Below, one piece after another: positions 44,301-52,642 of a stretch of 64,000 nucleotides of DNA. Below the pieces are notes generated by a model that worked only from the letters and a program-made list of their open reading frames with translations, made no database searches and was not told the origin of the DNA. A program made the translations under genes and the position numbers. The DNA comes from Cryomorphaceae bacterium (GTDB lineage Bacteria > Bacteroidota > Bacteroidia > Flavobacteriales > Schleiferiaceae), in NCBI GenBank assembly GCA_024639785.1, contig JAHEGI010000020.1, forward strand, positions 5,001-69,000. Reading direction: 5' to 3'. The stretch's first letter is position 1. Every line of letters begins with the position of its first letter.

Positions 44301-47300
44301 CATTGCCCAAATTTGGAACGCCTACGACGCGAATCACCCCTTCCCCATAGGCCTTTTCAAAAGGCACATTGCTTTGAATGGCCGGATTGTCTCGGACCGC
44401 GGCATCGCGCTCTAACTTCAAGCTTGTCCACGCTTCAAAGGCAAGGTCTATCTCGTTTTCCAAGGGCCAAATCACCCCAGGATCGGTAGATCCGTAGGGG
44501 GTAACCTTGAGTGGCACCTCGAATTCGTAGTAATTCTGATTGTAGTCATTTCCCATCCGAATGAAGAGGCGAACATCCCCATCATTGAGTGGCTGCGAGG
44601 CATCGCCTGCCTCCGCATGGGCAAACAAACGCAATCGCTTGTTCATCCGCATGTCAATCGTCGTGTTTTTAAAGACGGCGCGTGCGTCTCCATCACGCAA
44701 TCCACAGGCCTTCATGGAGAGAGACTGTTCGTTTTGCTGAACCAAGGAAGTGTTACCAAGGAGTACTTGACGTTCAATTCCAGGAGGTAGGACGTAGGGA
44801 ATGGGCTGACGACCGCCATTTTCCTCCAGGTTCACTGCGTTCATGACAAAACTCGTCTCATCACTGGCATCCACGGGAATGAGCTCGCGAGACTCCTCCA
44901 GAGAAAAGCGATACCGCCTCCACTCTCCCCGGACAAGGTCTAATCGAGCGAAACGAAGGACCGTCGGATCTTCCCAACCTTTCAGAACCATTCGCAAGAA
45001 ACGGATGGATCGAAAATCACTTGCCCCGTTCACCCGGTCATCGGGATCAAATACGGGTATTTTAAATTGAATCCAGCGCACCGGCTTTCGCGTTTGGTCT
45101 GGCAAGAGATCCGTGGTGGTTTCATAAATATCGGCAATGTGATTGCGGCCGATGACCAAGTCCTCCGGACGCATGGAAATGCGGTATTGAAAGTACTGTT
45201 CTGACTTGTTCAGTGTCGCGTCGCGATTGACGTCCTCTTTATCTGGAAGGTTGGTATAGGTCGCTGGCAAACCGTTGATCAAAGTCGTTTGAGAGTTGCC
45301 ATCCGGATTATTCCAATACCGGTAACGACGCAGGATGTCTGCATCTGCACTGTCTTGACTTGGCCCACGATAATACTGGAAATTATCCGCTGCGGGATCT
45401 TGAGCGGCCACTGAGTAAATCGCCGAACTCGTGCCAAATACGGAGGCCAGGGAGGCCAAGTACGATTGGCCGCCCGTCCCAGGCCAGGTTGCTTCGGCCG
45501 CATCGGGAAGACCATCCAAACCGACATCTTGGAAAATCCGGGCATTCGGGTCATTGTCAAAAGCGTCCACGACCGGCTGGTATTTGGAAGTGTACCCCCA
45601 AATGCTCGAATCCACATCGAGGCGCAATCCGGCGGGAGAAAGTCCGTTTTCAAAACTTTGGCGACCGTCTTTCAAAATGTCCTCGGAGAGATTTCCAAGA
45701 TGGAAATAGAGGTCACCACCTGCTGCGCTTGGATCGTCCAAGAAGGGATCCATGACCCAAAACTGAATGAACTCAATGTTCTGCTCTTCGAAATTATTGA
45801 TCGTTAATTGGCGCATCAAACCGCCCCAGCGGCTTCGAGGATCCTTCAGGCTACCATCGTTTTCCAATCCCTTCGAGAGGCCAGGATAGCCCGCTACATC
45901 ATAGTTGTACGGGCCACGTTCCAAGGGATCGAACTGGATGTCAAACATCGCAATGTTTCGAGCCATGCCCGGCTGCAGGGGAATGTTAGGAAATACCTCA
46001 GCCAAAGGAACCATCCGTTGGCGATGATCCGAAGTGGTTGACGGATTGTTTCGAATGTTATCCGGAGTCTGGGAAGTGGATGCAAAGAAGCTTGGATCAA
46101 TAATATACCAGCTCAGTCGGGCGCGATTCGCGTTGTAAGCCCAGTCATTCGCCAGGGCCGCTTCGGGAAAAAGCTTGGATTGCCCCTCGGGGGTCGATGC
46201 GAGGGTCCACGTCGTGGTCCCGCGAAGATCGATCGTCGTTTGGCTCGTCTCAAAATCATCCAAATACGTCGTCGCCTCCCCATTGATCTTTATTCCTCGA
46301 GGGGACCCCGGAATGAGCTGGGCAAATTCAGCTTGAACCTGAACCCGTGAAGGCGCATTGGTACTGATGAAGGGCAATCCATCTAAGAAACGGGTAAGGC
46401 CTGGAAGGTTTTTCTGATACTGGGTATTGAGGCCCCAAATTCGATTCGAAATGGGTTCATCCCCTGCGTTGACTTTTTGGGTCAAGGGGCGCTCAGACAG
46501 CCTCAGCAAGGAGCCGCCAATGGTCCAATCACGTGAAAGCTTGTGTTCTACCGTGGTGCCCGCAAAGGTTTTGGCCTGCATATTAAAGAGCGTGTTGTTC
46601 TCAAAACTGACACGTATCGGCATACCTGAACTCAAGAGGCTCTCATTCAGGATACGCACTTGTCCGAGGGCATAATCGACGGTAAAATCTTGGTTTTCTA
46701 TCAATTTACTTCCCCCCGCCGTCACAGATATTGAGCCCCGGGGAATATTGAAGGCATTCAGCTGAATCAAGGAACCTCCCGCGCTTTTGTAGCGTCCGCG
46801 AAGCACAAATTTGTTGAGCTGCGTTTGCTCTTGGGCCCGGAATAAAGTCGAATCATATAGTTGTTGATATACGTATCGCTTTTTCTCTGCGGCAGTAGGC
46901 AGCGCCCGATCCAATGCGGATCCAAAAGGCTCCAACACAGGCAGGATGACTCGGCCCGTTTGACTCAGGACCGTGACGCCTTCGATGTAGTCAAATAAGC
47001 CATCTGGAAAAGGATCATTGTTGCTATTTACATGGTCCAAATCCAAGACTTGGATGAGCAACTTGTCCTTTACCGAGCTCTTGGGCAGGAAAGGAATGGG
47101 AAGACCGGTCTCATCATTTCGATACAAAACCTCCAAGCGAAAATCTTCGGGGGATAATTGGAAAGCATTCAAGCTGTACACATTTTTCATCATCAAGTCC
47201 CAAATGGGTGACTTGACATTGAGCAAGGTGTGCTTCACCAGTTTGAGGATGAGCGACTTTGGAGCAACGATCCCATCATTGGAGAATTCCCCGACTTGGT

Positions 47301-48666
47301 AGGTGCGACCGTTGGCGGTGTATTGATAGGCCACGGCCAAGACTTCATCCTGGTTTAGGGCCGTGTTTAGGGTCATGTAACCCATTTGCGGATGGAAGCT
47401 ATACTCGTTGGGTTGGAGTTTCCGCGCATTGGTCAATTCGGCATACTCCACATTGGCATCATACCCTGCGCTCGTCAAAGAGGTACCGGCTAATGCCCCA
47501 TCGCGCACCCCGGAAAATCGTTGGGTCAAATCCTCTGGGTCCAATCGGTTGACTCGGTTGCTCGGCAATGGATCCGAGGTGGCGCCTGGGAAAATAGATT
47601 CTCCTGGACGATTGTTTGTGGGCGAACGCCAGGCCTTACTCGTTCCTTCGCCCAAATCCGTGAAGGCGATAATATTTCGAACCTCTGTGGGGGTGCTCCG
47701 ACGATTGGTTACCCACACTTCCAGTCGAGTGATTTGGACAGGGGATTGAATCACGGGCAATGTGCTGAGCCATTGTTCGTAATGATCGCGGAAGTAGTGG
47801 CTTAAAAAGAAATGGCGATTCGCTTCATAGTTATCGCCCTGAATTAAAAACTCCTGCGTTGTCGCCCCTCCTTGAATGTTGAGATTTTGGCTTTGGCTGC
47901 GCTGTTCAGCCATAACCGTGGTGACCGTGGTGTTTCCGAATTGGAATTGTCCTTTGAGTCCAAACAAGCTCTGGGCCCCAGTAATCAAACTCCCCCCTGT
48001 TGGAAGACTCACGTTACCCATCTCCAGCGCCTTGACAATATCGTCCTCCGTGCCTTTGAAGTCGAGCTTCATTTTATTTTCAAAGGCAAACGTGGCCTCC
48101 GTGTCATAGTTGATTTGCATTTCCAATCGCTCACCGAGCTTCCCGGTGGCATTGACTTGCATTTTTTGATCAAAATCAAAGGCCAAAGTCTTCCGATTTC
48201 GCTCAGGGACAATGGGATTTTTAATGTGCTGGAATCGAAGCCCAAAGCGGATTTCCGCGGTTCCCTGGGGACGAAGCTCCAATTCATCCGAACCAAAAAT
48301 GTCCTTTATCGTCGGGTTGGTGATGGTCATATCCGGCACGATACTCGCGCCTTCCCGCTGGTCGGAAGCACTCCCCTGCGACCATCGATTTTGCCAACCT
48401 TGTGCTTCTTGCTGTCCAAAAACCAATTGTCGATATGCTGCCGGTGTGTAATACATCGGACCACCCAAAGGCACCGTCCCGATGTATTTCTGCGCTACGT
48501 AGAATCCGGTGATGGGATCGTATGTGACTTCTGTATGGATGTTACTGGGCGTACTCAAGCCCGGCATGTTCCAGGTACTTGATGAATCCTGCACTTGGGC
48601 CGTCAGGGTCCCAGTACATAGTACGGCCACAGCCGCCAAGAGGAGGCGCTGACCGAAATGCATCAA
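41353..48666 (-). CDS. sprA: T9SS outer-membrane translocon SprA (Sov)
   Basis: A 2437-residue outer-membrane barrel, the very large channel through which folded T9SS cargo leaves the periplasm. A signal peptide (LLLAAVAVLCTGTLTAQ) is followed by the family start YDPITGFYVAQKYIG. The rest is beta-strand rich through to a C-terminal barrel ending QSGIAFRLNLGN. Two hydrophilic insertions stand out: a Gly/Arg/Pro-rich stretch at residues about 1628-1675 and a Ser/Arg stretch near 1917-1955. Its length is close to SprA of Flavobacterium (about 2400). It overlaps ruvA by 4 bases. Confidence 0.97.
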   Translation of the reverse strand: MMHFGQRLLLAAVAVLCTGTLTAQVQDSSSTWNMPGLSTPSNIHTEVTYDPITGFYVAQKYIGTVPLGGPMYYTPAAYRQLVFGQQEAQGWQNRWSQGSASDQREGASIVPDMTITNPTIKDIFGSDELELRPQGTAEIRFGLRFQHIKNPIVPERNRKTLAFDFDQKMQVNATGKLGERLEMQINYDTEATFAFENKMKLDFKGTEDDIVKALEMGNVSLPTGGSLITGAQSLFGLKGQFQFGNTTVTTVMAEQRSQSQNLNIQGGATTQEFLIQGDNYEANRHFFLSHYFRDHYEQWLSTLPVIQSPVQITRLEVWVTNRRSTPTEVRNIIAFTDLGEGTSKAWRSPTNNRPGESIFPGATSDPLPSNRVNRLDPEDLTQRFSGVRDGALAGTSLTSAGYDANVEYAELTNARKLQPNEYSFHPQMGYMTLNTALNQDEVLAVAYQYTANGRTYQVGEFSNDGIVAPKSLILKLVKHTLLNVKSPIWDLMMKNVYSLNAFQLSPEDFRLEVLYRNDETGLPIPFLPKSSVKDKLLIQVLDLDHVNSNNDPFPDGLFDYIEGVTVLSQTGRVILPVLEPFGSALDRALPTAAEKKRYVYQQLYDSTLFRAQEQTQLNKFVLRGRYKSAGGSLIQLNAFNIPRGSISVTAGGSKLIENQDFTVDYALGQVRILNESLLSSGMPIRVSFENNTLFNMQAKTFAGTTVEHKLSRDWTIGGSLLRLSERPLTQKVNAGDEPISNRIWGLNTQYQKNLPGLTRFLDGLPFISTNAPSRVQVQAEFAQLIPGSPRGIKINGEATTYLDDFETSQTTIDLRGTTTWTLASTPEGQSKLFPEAALANDWAYNANRARLSWYIIDPSFFASTSQTPDNIRNNPSTTSDHRQRMVPLAEVFPNIPLQPGMARNIAMFDIQFDPLERGPYNYDVAGYPGLSKGLENDGSLKDPRSRWGGLMRQLTINNFEEQNIEFIQFWVMDPFLDDPSAAGGDLYFHLGNLSEDILKDGRQSFENGLSPAGLRLDVDSSIWGYTSKYQPVVDAFDNDPNARIFQDVGLDGLPDAAEATWPGTGGQSYLASLASVFGTSSAIYSVAAQDPAADNFQYYRGPSQDSADADILRRYRYWNNPDGNSQTTLINGLPATYTNLPDKEDVNRDATLNKSEQYFQYRISMRPEDLVIGRNHIADIYETTTDLLPDQTRKPVRWIQFKIPVFDPDDRVNGASDFRSIRFLRMVLKGWEDPTVLRFARLDLVRGEWRRYRFSLEESRELIPVDASDETSFVMNAVNLEENGGRQPIPYVLPPGIERQVLLGNTSLVQQNEQSLSMKACGLRDGDARAVFKNTTIDMRMNKRLRLFAHAEAGDASQPLNDGDVRLFIRMGNDYNQNYYEFEVPLKVTPYGSTDPGVIWPLENEIDLAFEAWTSLKLERDAAVRDNPAIQSNVPFEKAYGEGVIRVVGVPNLGNVRTVMMGIRNPKKRSSASADDGMDKCAEIWVNELRMTDFDNRGGLAAIARSTAQLADLGQVALSTSYSTVGFGSLEMNPQERNKFSSATYDLQTNLELTKFLPFQTRLRLPFFINHAQDWKTPMFNPLNPDIEMSRALSNLATADERDSLRSMVSDFTQRRGFNFTNVRFDRAGGGGGGRGGAPGGGRGDAGDGKGGMGMPGLPGPSGRGGSGGGKGMGPTPFDLANWTASYAFNEVLKRDANTLVDNFQEYKGSLAYVFQTTPFNIQPFKKIKNKNLALIKDFNVNLTPSRVSARAEVNRTVQVMQMRNVDNPKFELPRTFSKNFTMDRNYNVIWDLSKGLKFDYTARMRVRVDELPGPNTVDSVKSFMLQGIQAGGRPITYHHTVNTSWNVPINKLPYMDFAQVQLRYTADYDWSTNSLLAIMQGIDSLNYGNTIENSGKWNATANLNFATFYNKFPWYKKLKQGSSRSRGGAPSRSPVSRGANGPKDAKEEEQSNGIAKQILIAAVDAVTLVKSVNVSGSLNTGTLLPGFTPTPVYSGINPSKAMAPGWSMLAGLPVDIGPLAAANDWLIKNPNQPNRMMRTSTRTINGRAQLEPLTDFRITVTANQTFGSQQSSTYRYSRGTGRDSLFPEGFHAFSPQNQQTFTTSWLAWNSAFEKSAAPDYDSDAYTRFLNNRIVLSDRLATLQGQNDPTYVKSFIASPDSSRYGFEGYSVLQTDVLLNSFLSTYGMGDANTWVINDLGGIAPMPNWTVNYTGLMRLKPMRKIFTAFAVNHAYANNLTVQGIQTNMLRAQRLQDDPTVRYPRNANLDIISENQVGQVSMSESFSPLIGVDIRTRTNTSFKFEVGKQRQVALSMANNQITESKSTDVTIGVGYIIRDVQFTIVDEAGTRNKIKSNLELKLDLRLADNQTVIRRILEGFNQPTAGQKRTTIKFTADYRLSRRLAAQFYYDQTISEFKTSMAFPTNQWQSGIAFRLNLGN

Positions 48667-49238
48667 AGTTGGGCTAGGGCCTGTCTGACGACGGATTCGA
48701 CGGTAGAGCTTGGCTCTTTGGCCAAAATAGAAGCGACTACTTTTTCGACTGCGGGACGCGCGAAGCCCAATACAGTAAGCGCTTGAATGGATTCACCTCG
48801 GGCGGAACCAACTTCATCCAGCGGCATGGATGCGTCGACCTTGCCAACCTTATCACGTAAGTCAATGACGATGCGCTGAGCCGTCTTGGCCCCGATCCCC
48901 TTAATTTTCTGGAGGAGTCCACTATTGCCCGAAGCAATCGCCTGAACCGCTTCGGAAGGCTGGAGGGCTGACAAGATCATCCGCGCAGTGTTGGCTCCAA
49001 CGCCTGATACTGAAAGGAGCAGCAAAAAAACATCTCTTTCGGCGGCCGTGGCAAAGCCAAATAGGAGCTGAGCATCTTCGCGGTAGACGGCATGTGCCAA
49101 GAGTTTGACCTCGGGACCTTCCGGCATTTGACCATAGGTGGTCAGCGAAATATGAAAGTAATAGCCCACTCCGCCGCATTCCACAATGGCATGGGCAGGG
49201 GATTTTTCGATGAGGCGACCTACAAAATGATGAAACAT
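48663..49238 (-). CDS. ruvA: Holliday junction branch migration protein RuvA
   Basis: A 191-residue DNA-binding protein that targets the RuvB motor to Holliday junctions. The OB-fold N-terminus (VECGGVGYYFHISLTTY) is followed by two helix-hairpin-helix units: LLSVSGVGANTARMILSAL and LQKIKGIGAKTAQRIVIDL. A C-terminal RuvB-contacting helix domain completes it. It is coupled to sprA; ruvB lies separately at 56621. Confidence 0.96.
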   Translation of the reverse strand: MFHHFVGRLIEKSPAHAIVECGGVGYYFHISLTTYGQMPEGPEVKLLAHAVYREDAQLLFGFATAAERDVFLLLLSVSGVGANTARMILSALQPSEAVQAIASGNSGLLQKIKGIGAKTAQRIVIDLRDKVGKVDASMPLDEVGSARGESIQALTVLGFARPAVEKVVASILAKEPSSTVESVVRQALAQL

Positions 49239-49274
49239 CCGAGTCCTAACGCCTGAATTGACGTCTTTGGTATG

Positions 49275-49976
49275 TTACTGGATGAGGACTTTCCCCACGT
49301 TTTCTTGCATTGTTCCTGTGGAACGTCGCAGGATGTAGATGCCTTTTGGGGCGTCGCCTACATTCCAAACCACCTTGTTCGCGTAGGCCGGTACTAAAAC
49401 CTGAGCGCGCACGCGGCCCAACATGTCCAACACATCCACACGACCTGCTTGAGCCAAGGGGGCAAATTCAATGGTTACCCGCCCAGAATGACTCGGGTTC
49501 GGGTAAATCTTGTTTTTGATTTGCACGGGCTCTCCTTGTCCAAACGTTTGCGAAAAGGCAAAAATCATGGGCACATCCAAGAAGTCCGCTGTGTCCGCCA
49601 CGTTTTCGAAGCGATACCACACCGTGTCTTGACCATTGGCTGCAGTATCCATCACATAGGCGTAGCCGCTAAAGTCATAGGCTACCGCTCCGGCATTCAC
49701 TTGGACCGAGCCTTGGCTTTGATTCACCCAAGTTGGGTAGCAAAGGTCCCAGCAGAAATAGTTAGAATCCACAAGCCCTGTGTTTCCTACCTCAATACGC
49801 TTTAAAATATAGCTCTGCGTACTGCCACTTGTGTTCAATAAGGCAATATGTCCTTCTGCCAACGAACCGGTATGACTATTGACATAGGCTACAGAATCCA
49901 TGGAGTGTACCGTCAAACTTTGAGCGCTCAATGATGCGGTGAATACACAGGCGAAGAATAAGAAAATGCGTTTCAT
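49275..49976 (-). CDS. T9SS type A cargo protein, short
   Basis: A 233-residue secreted protein. The start at 49976 (MKRIFLFFACVFTASLSAQ) gives a signal peptide; the longer frame to 50048 is unlikely. The middle has beta strands of a DUF4625 or Ig-like type with no recognised catalytic motif. The C-terminus is a type A sorting domain: KIYPNPSHSGRVTIEFAP, VDVLDMLGRV and PKGIYILRRSTG. It should be exported by the T9SS made by the nearby sprA. A perfect -7 box lies upstream at 50004-50011. The function of the mature part is not recognisable. Confidence 0.87.
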   Translation of the reverse strand: MKRIFLFFACVFTASLSAQSLTVHSMDSVAYVNSHTGSLAEGHIALLNTSGSTQSYILKRIEVGNTGLVDSNYFCWDLCYPTWVNQSQGSVQVNAGAVAYDFSGYAYVMDTAANGQDTVWYRFENVADTADFLDVPMIFAFSQTFGQGEPVQIKNKIYPNPSHSGRVTIEFAPLAQAGRVDVLDMLGRVRAQVLVPAYANKVVWNVGDAPKGIYILRRSTGTMQENVGKVLIQ

Positions 49977-50003
49977 AGGTTCGAATGATTCTTGGAAGAG
50001 TTC

Positions 50004-50011
50004 CAAAGGTA
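50004..50011 (-). promoter_or_regulatory. -7 promoter box for the short T9SS cargo gene
   Basis: The minus strand reads TACCTTTG, a perfect TAnnTTTG match 27 bases upstream of the ATG at 49976. No TTG at normal -33 spacing is evident. Confidence 0.45.
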
Positions 50012-50127
50012 CATAGACCGCAAGCATTCCTCGTAAGCGAATGAACATAAGAAGAACGCTTTTTCATTATCTTTCGGTTCTCTTTTAATCCCAAAAGGAG
50101 TTAATAACCCAATTTTAACCAAGCACC

Positions 50128-52077
50128 ATGAAAAAACTTACGCTTGCTGTTGCCTTGATGCTAATCGGCGGAACCGCCTATGCTCAAGCAACTCGTCTGG
50201 TTTTGTTTGAGGAGTTTACCCAAGCGTCTTGTGGACCTTGCGCCTCTCAAAACCCTGCCTTCAACACCTTACTTTCGGGTAATACTTCAAAGGCGATCTC
50301 CATCAAATACCAGACTTCTTGGCCTGGTGTAGACCCTATGAATGCGGCTAACCCTACGGACGTCGCTACGCGTGTTTCATACTACGCCGTAAGTGGAGTG
50401 CCCTGGACGGCTATGGACGGGGTGGCCGCTACAGGCTCTTCGTACTCTGGTTCTCCATCCAACGCAACTCAAACCGCCATCGACGCGCGCTACGCAGTTT
50501 CATCTCCTTTGGCTGTTTCCGTATACCACCAGTTGAATGCTTCCTATGACTCGATCCAAATTGTTGTTTCGGTAAGCAATCCTGGCACCTCTTCCGTTAC
50601 TTCAGGTTCTGCCAACTCTTTTAAGTTGCACACCGTGATTGTTGAAGAAGAGATTAACTACCCCACGGCTCCAGGTTCCAACGGAGAGACCGATTTCTAC
50701 AGCGTCATGCGCAAAATGTTGCCTGACGCAGGCGGTACGACGTTGTCCGATACATGGGCTGCAGGCGCATCTTCTACCTTCACCTTCAATGTGGCACTTC
50801 CTTCCTACATCGCCAACTTGGGCGAGGTGGCCGTAGTAGCTTTCGTTCAGGACAACAGCAGCAAAGACGTGAAAAACGCCGCGTATTCTGCACCTCAAGC
50901 CGTTTCTGGCCTAGCCGATGCGGGCATCAATGCGTTGAATGCAAGCACCAATGGTTTGTGTGATGCCAATGTGACTCCTTCTGTCGTTTTCGAAAATGCA
51001 GGTTCTGTGGCGATCACTTCAGCTACTGTGGGATACAGCATCAATGGCGGTACGCCCGTTACTCAAAACTGGACAGGCAACTTGGCTAGCGGTCAGACAG
51101 CCACCGTCACCTTCCCACAAACGACCCTCCCTGGTGGAACAAGCTCGTTAGTGGCAACAGTTTCTAGCCCGAATGGATCTGGCGACTACAATGGCATGAA
51201 CAATTCTTCAGCCCCTGTTAACATTGCTGTTCTTAGCTCTACTCCACAAGCTTCTCCCAAGACGGAAGACATGGAAGGTGCCACGATAGGTACTATCCCC
51301 TCGGATATGATCATGCAATTCAACACGGCTACTGCTCCTCGTTTATACGTTGTAGACAAGTCGGTTGCTGGCACAAGCTATGAATTGGGTGGTTGGGGTC
51401 AATCAGCGAAGTCACTTCGTTACGACTATTATGCGATTGCTGCGGGTGCAGTAATGTCTGTGACCACTCAGAAAATCAACGTGAGCACGTTGACCGCGCC
51501 TAAGTTGTACTTCCAGCACGCTTACTGCTCGTACGCAGGTGAAGCGGATGGCTTGAAAGTGTACGCATCTACGGACTGTGGTGTCACTTGGACCAACATC
51601 TTCGATAAATCAGGTACGAGCTTGGCTACTTCGGGCAACCAAACGGCTCGCTTCTATCCTCAAGCAAGTCAGTGGGTAACCAACCAAATTTCTTTGGCAC
51701 AATTCGCGACTTCGAATGAATTGGTATTGAAGTTCGAAGGCACCTCGGCATACGGTAACAGCATGTATTTGGACAACATTTGGGTCGCTAACAACGCGTT
51801 GGGCGTAGACGAGCAAGCTGCTGCTTCCTTGGTAGCCTATCCAAATCCTGCAAGTGATGTCGCTACGTTGGACTTGAACTTGACCAACGAAGCCAATGTA
51901 TCGGTGAGCCTCTACAACGTAGCGGGTCAGCAAATCATGAATCTTCCTGCAGAGCGCATGGCTGCCGGCCAGCACAGCTTGGAGATTCCTGTGGCTTCGT
52001 TGCCAAATGGTCTGTACACGGCTCAAGTGAATATGGACGGCGCGATCCAAACGGTGCGCATCTCTGTAGCTCACTAA
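50128..52077 (+). CDS. T9SS type A cargo protein with Omp28-like thioredoxin-fold head
   Basis: A 649-residue secreted protein with a signal peptide ending GGTAYAQ. The N-terminal Omp28-related domain (residues 22-270) has a thioredoxin-type motif, CGPC at Cys35-Cys38 (EEFTQASCGPCASQNPAF). CARDB or Ig-like strands follow (about 275-380), then a choice-of-anchor J-like jelly roll (LYFQHAYCSYAGEADGLKVY). A type A C-terminal domain ends it: LVAYPNPASDVATLDLN and PNGLYTAQVNM. Export by the T9SS to the cell surface is expected. It is followed by a terminator. The homologous lipoprotein at 54636 lies in the next transcript. Confidence 0.92.
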   Translation: MKKLTLAVALMLIGGTAYAQATRLVLFEEFTQASCGPCASQNPAFNTLLSGNTSKAISIKYQTSWPGVDPMNAANPTDVATRVSYYAVSGVPWTAMDGVAATGSSYSGSPSNATQTAIDARYAVSSPLAVSVYHQLNASYDSIQIVVSVSNPGTSSVTSGSANSFKLHTVIVEEEINYPTAPGSNGETDFYSVMRKMLPDAGGTTLSDTWAAGASSTFTFNVALPSYIANLGEVAVVAFVQDNSSKDVKNAAYSAPQAVSGLADAGINALNASTNGLCDANVTPSVVFENAGSVAITSATVGYSINGGTPVTQNWTGNLASGQTATVTFPQTTLPGGTSSLVATVSSPNGSGDYNGMNNSSAPVNIAVLSSTPQASPKTEDMEGATIGTIPSDMIMQFNTATAPRLYVVDKSVAGTSYELGGWGQSAKSLRYDYYAIAAGAVMSVTTQKINVSTLTAPKLYFQHAYCSYAGEADGLKVYASTDCGVTWTNIFDKSGTSLATSGNQTARFYPQASQWVTNQISLAQFATSNELVLKFEGTSAYGNSMYLDNIWVANNALGVDEQAAASLVAYPNPASDVATLDLNLTNEANVSVSLYNVAGQQIMNLPAERMAAGQHSLEIPVASLPNGLYTAQVNMDGAIQTVRISVAH

Positions 52078-52097
52078 GCTATATCGCCTATTTTTAC

Positions 52098-52128
52098 AAT
52101 CCGGAGGGCGTATGCTCTCCGGATTTTT
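52098..52128 (+). terminator. Rho-independent terminator after the Omp28-like cargo gene
   Basis: ATCCGGAG pairs with CTCCGGAT around a loop of about 9 bases and is followed by TTTTT. It starts 21 bases after the stop at 52077 and ends 14 bases before the next ATG. Confidence 0.85.
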
Positions 52129-52141
52129 CATTTCAACTGCT

Positions 52142-52639
52142 ATGAAGAAACTAACTACCCTCCTTCTCTGCTTGGCAACTTCTGTCCTTATTGCGCAAGG
52201 ACTGCCCAATGCCGAAATTCAAAATCTTCAGGGCCAAACCCTGGATGCTAGTAGCCTTAAAAGCGACGGGCATCCCATGATTGTGAGTTTCTGGGCCACA
52301 TGGTGCAAGCCTTGCATCAGCGAGTTGAACGCCTTCCACGATTATTATATCGACCTGGCCGAAGAAACAGGCGTTAAAGTCTTGGCCATTTCCATCGATG
52401 ATCCACGCACAATGAGCAAAGTAGCTCCTTTTGTAGCAGGCCAAGCCTGGGAATACAACATCTTCTTGGATCCTAACTCCAATTTGCGTCGCGCTATGGG
52501 GGTGAACAACGTACCTCACACCTTCTTGCTCGACGGGGAGGGCAACATTGTTTGGCAAGCCAACAAATACGTCCCCGGCGAAGAAGAAGAACTTGCGCAT
52601 AAAGTGGAAGCCCTAGCGGCGGGACAACCCATTGAATAA
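52142..52639 (+). CDS. TlpA-like secreted thioredoxin
   Basis: A 165-residue thioredoxin-fold protein with a signal peptide (MKKLTTLLLCLATSVLIAQ). It is TlpA/ResA-like with active-site Cys55-Cys58 (FWATWCKPCISEL), the cis-Pro loop GVNNVPHTFLLDGEGNIV and a C-terminal helix. The KP pair between the cysteines is typical of reducing ResA/TlpA forms. It probably reduces or exchanges disulfides in periplasmic proteins. It heads a four-gene run with a DUF6029 barrel, a small secreted protein and an Omp28 lipoprotein. Confidence 0.92.
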   Translation: MKKLTTLLLCLATSVLIAQGLPNAEIQNLQGQTLDASSLKSDGHPMIVSFWATWCKPCISELNAFHDYYIDLAEETGVKVLAISIDDPRTMSKVAPFVAGQAWEYNIFLDPNSNLRRAMGVNNVPHTFLLDGEGNIVWQANKYVPGEEEELAHKVEALAAGQPIE

Positions 52640-52642
52640 GCC

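Noticed and set aside
47872-48582. 236-residue open frame antisense to sprA
   Set aside because: sprA reads through without interruption and is strongly supported; the antisense frame has no recognisable motif.
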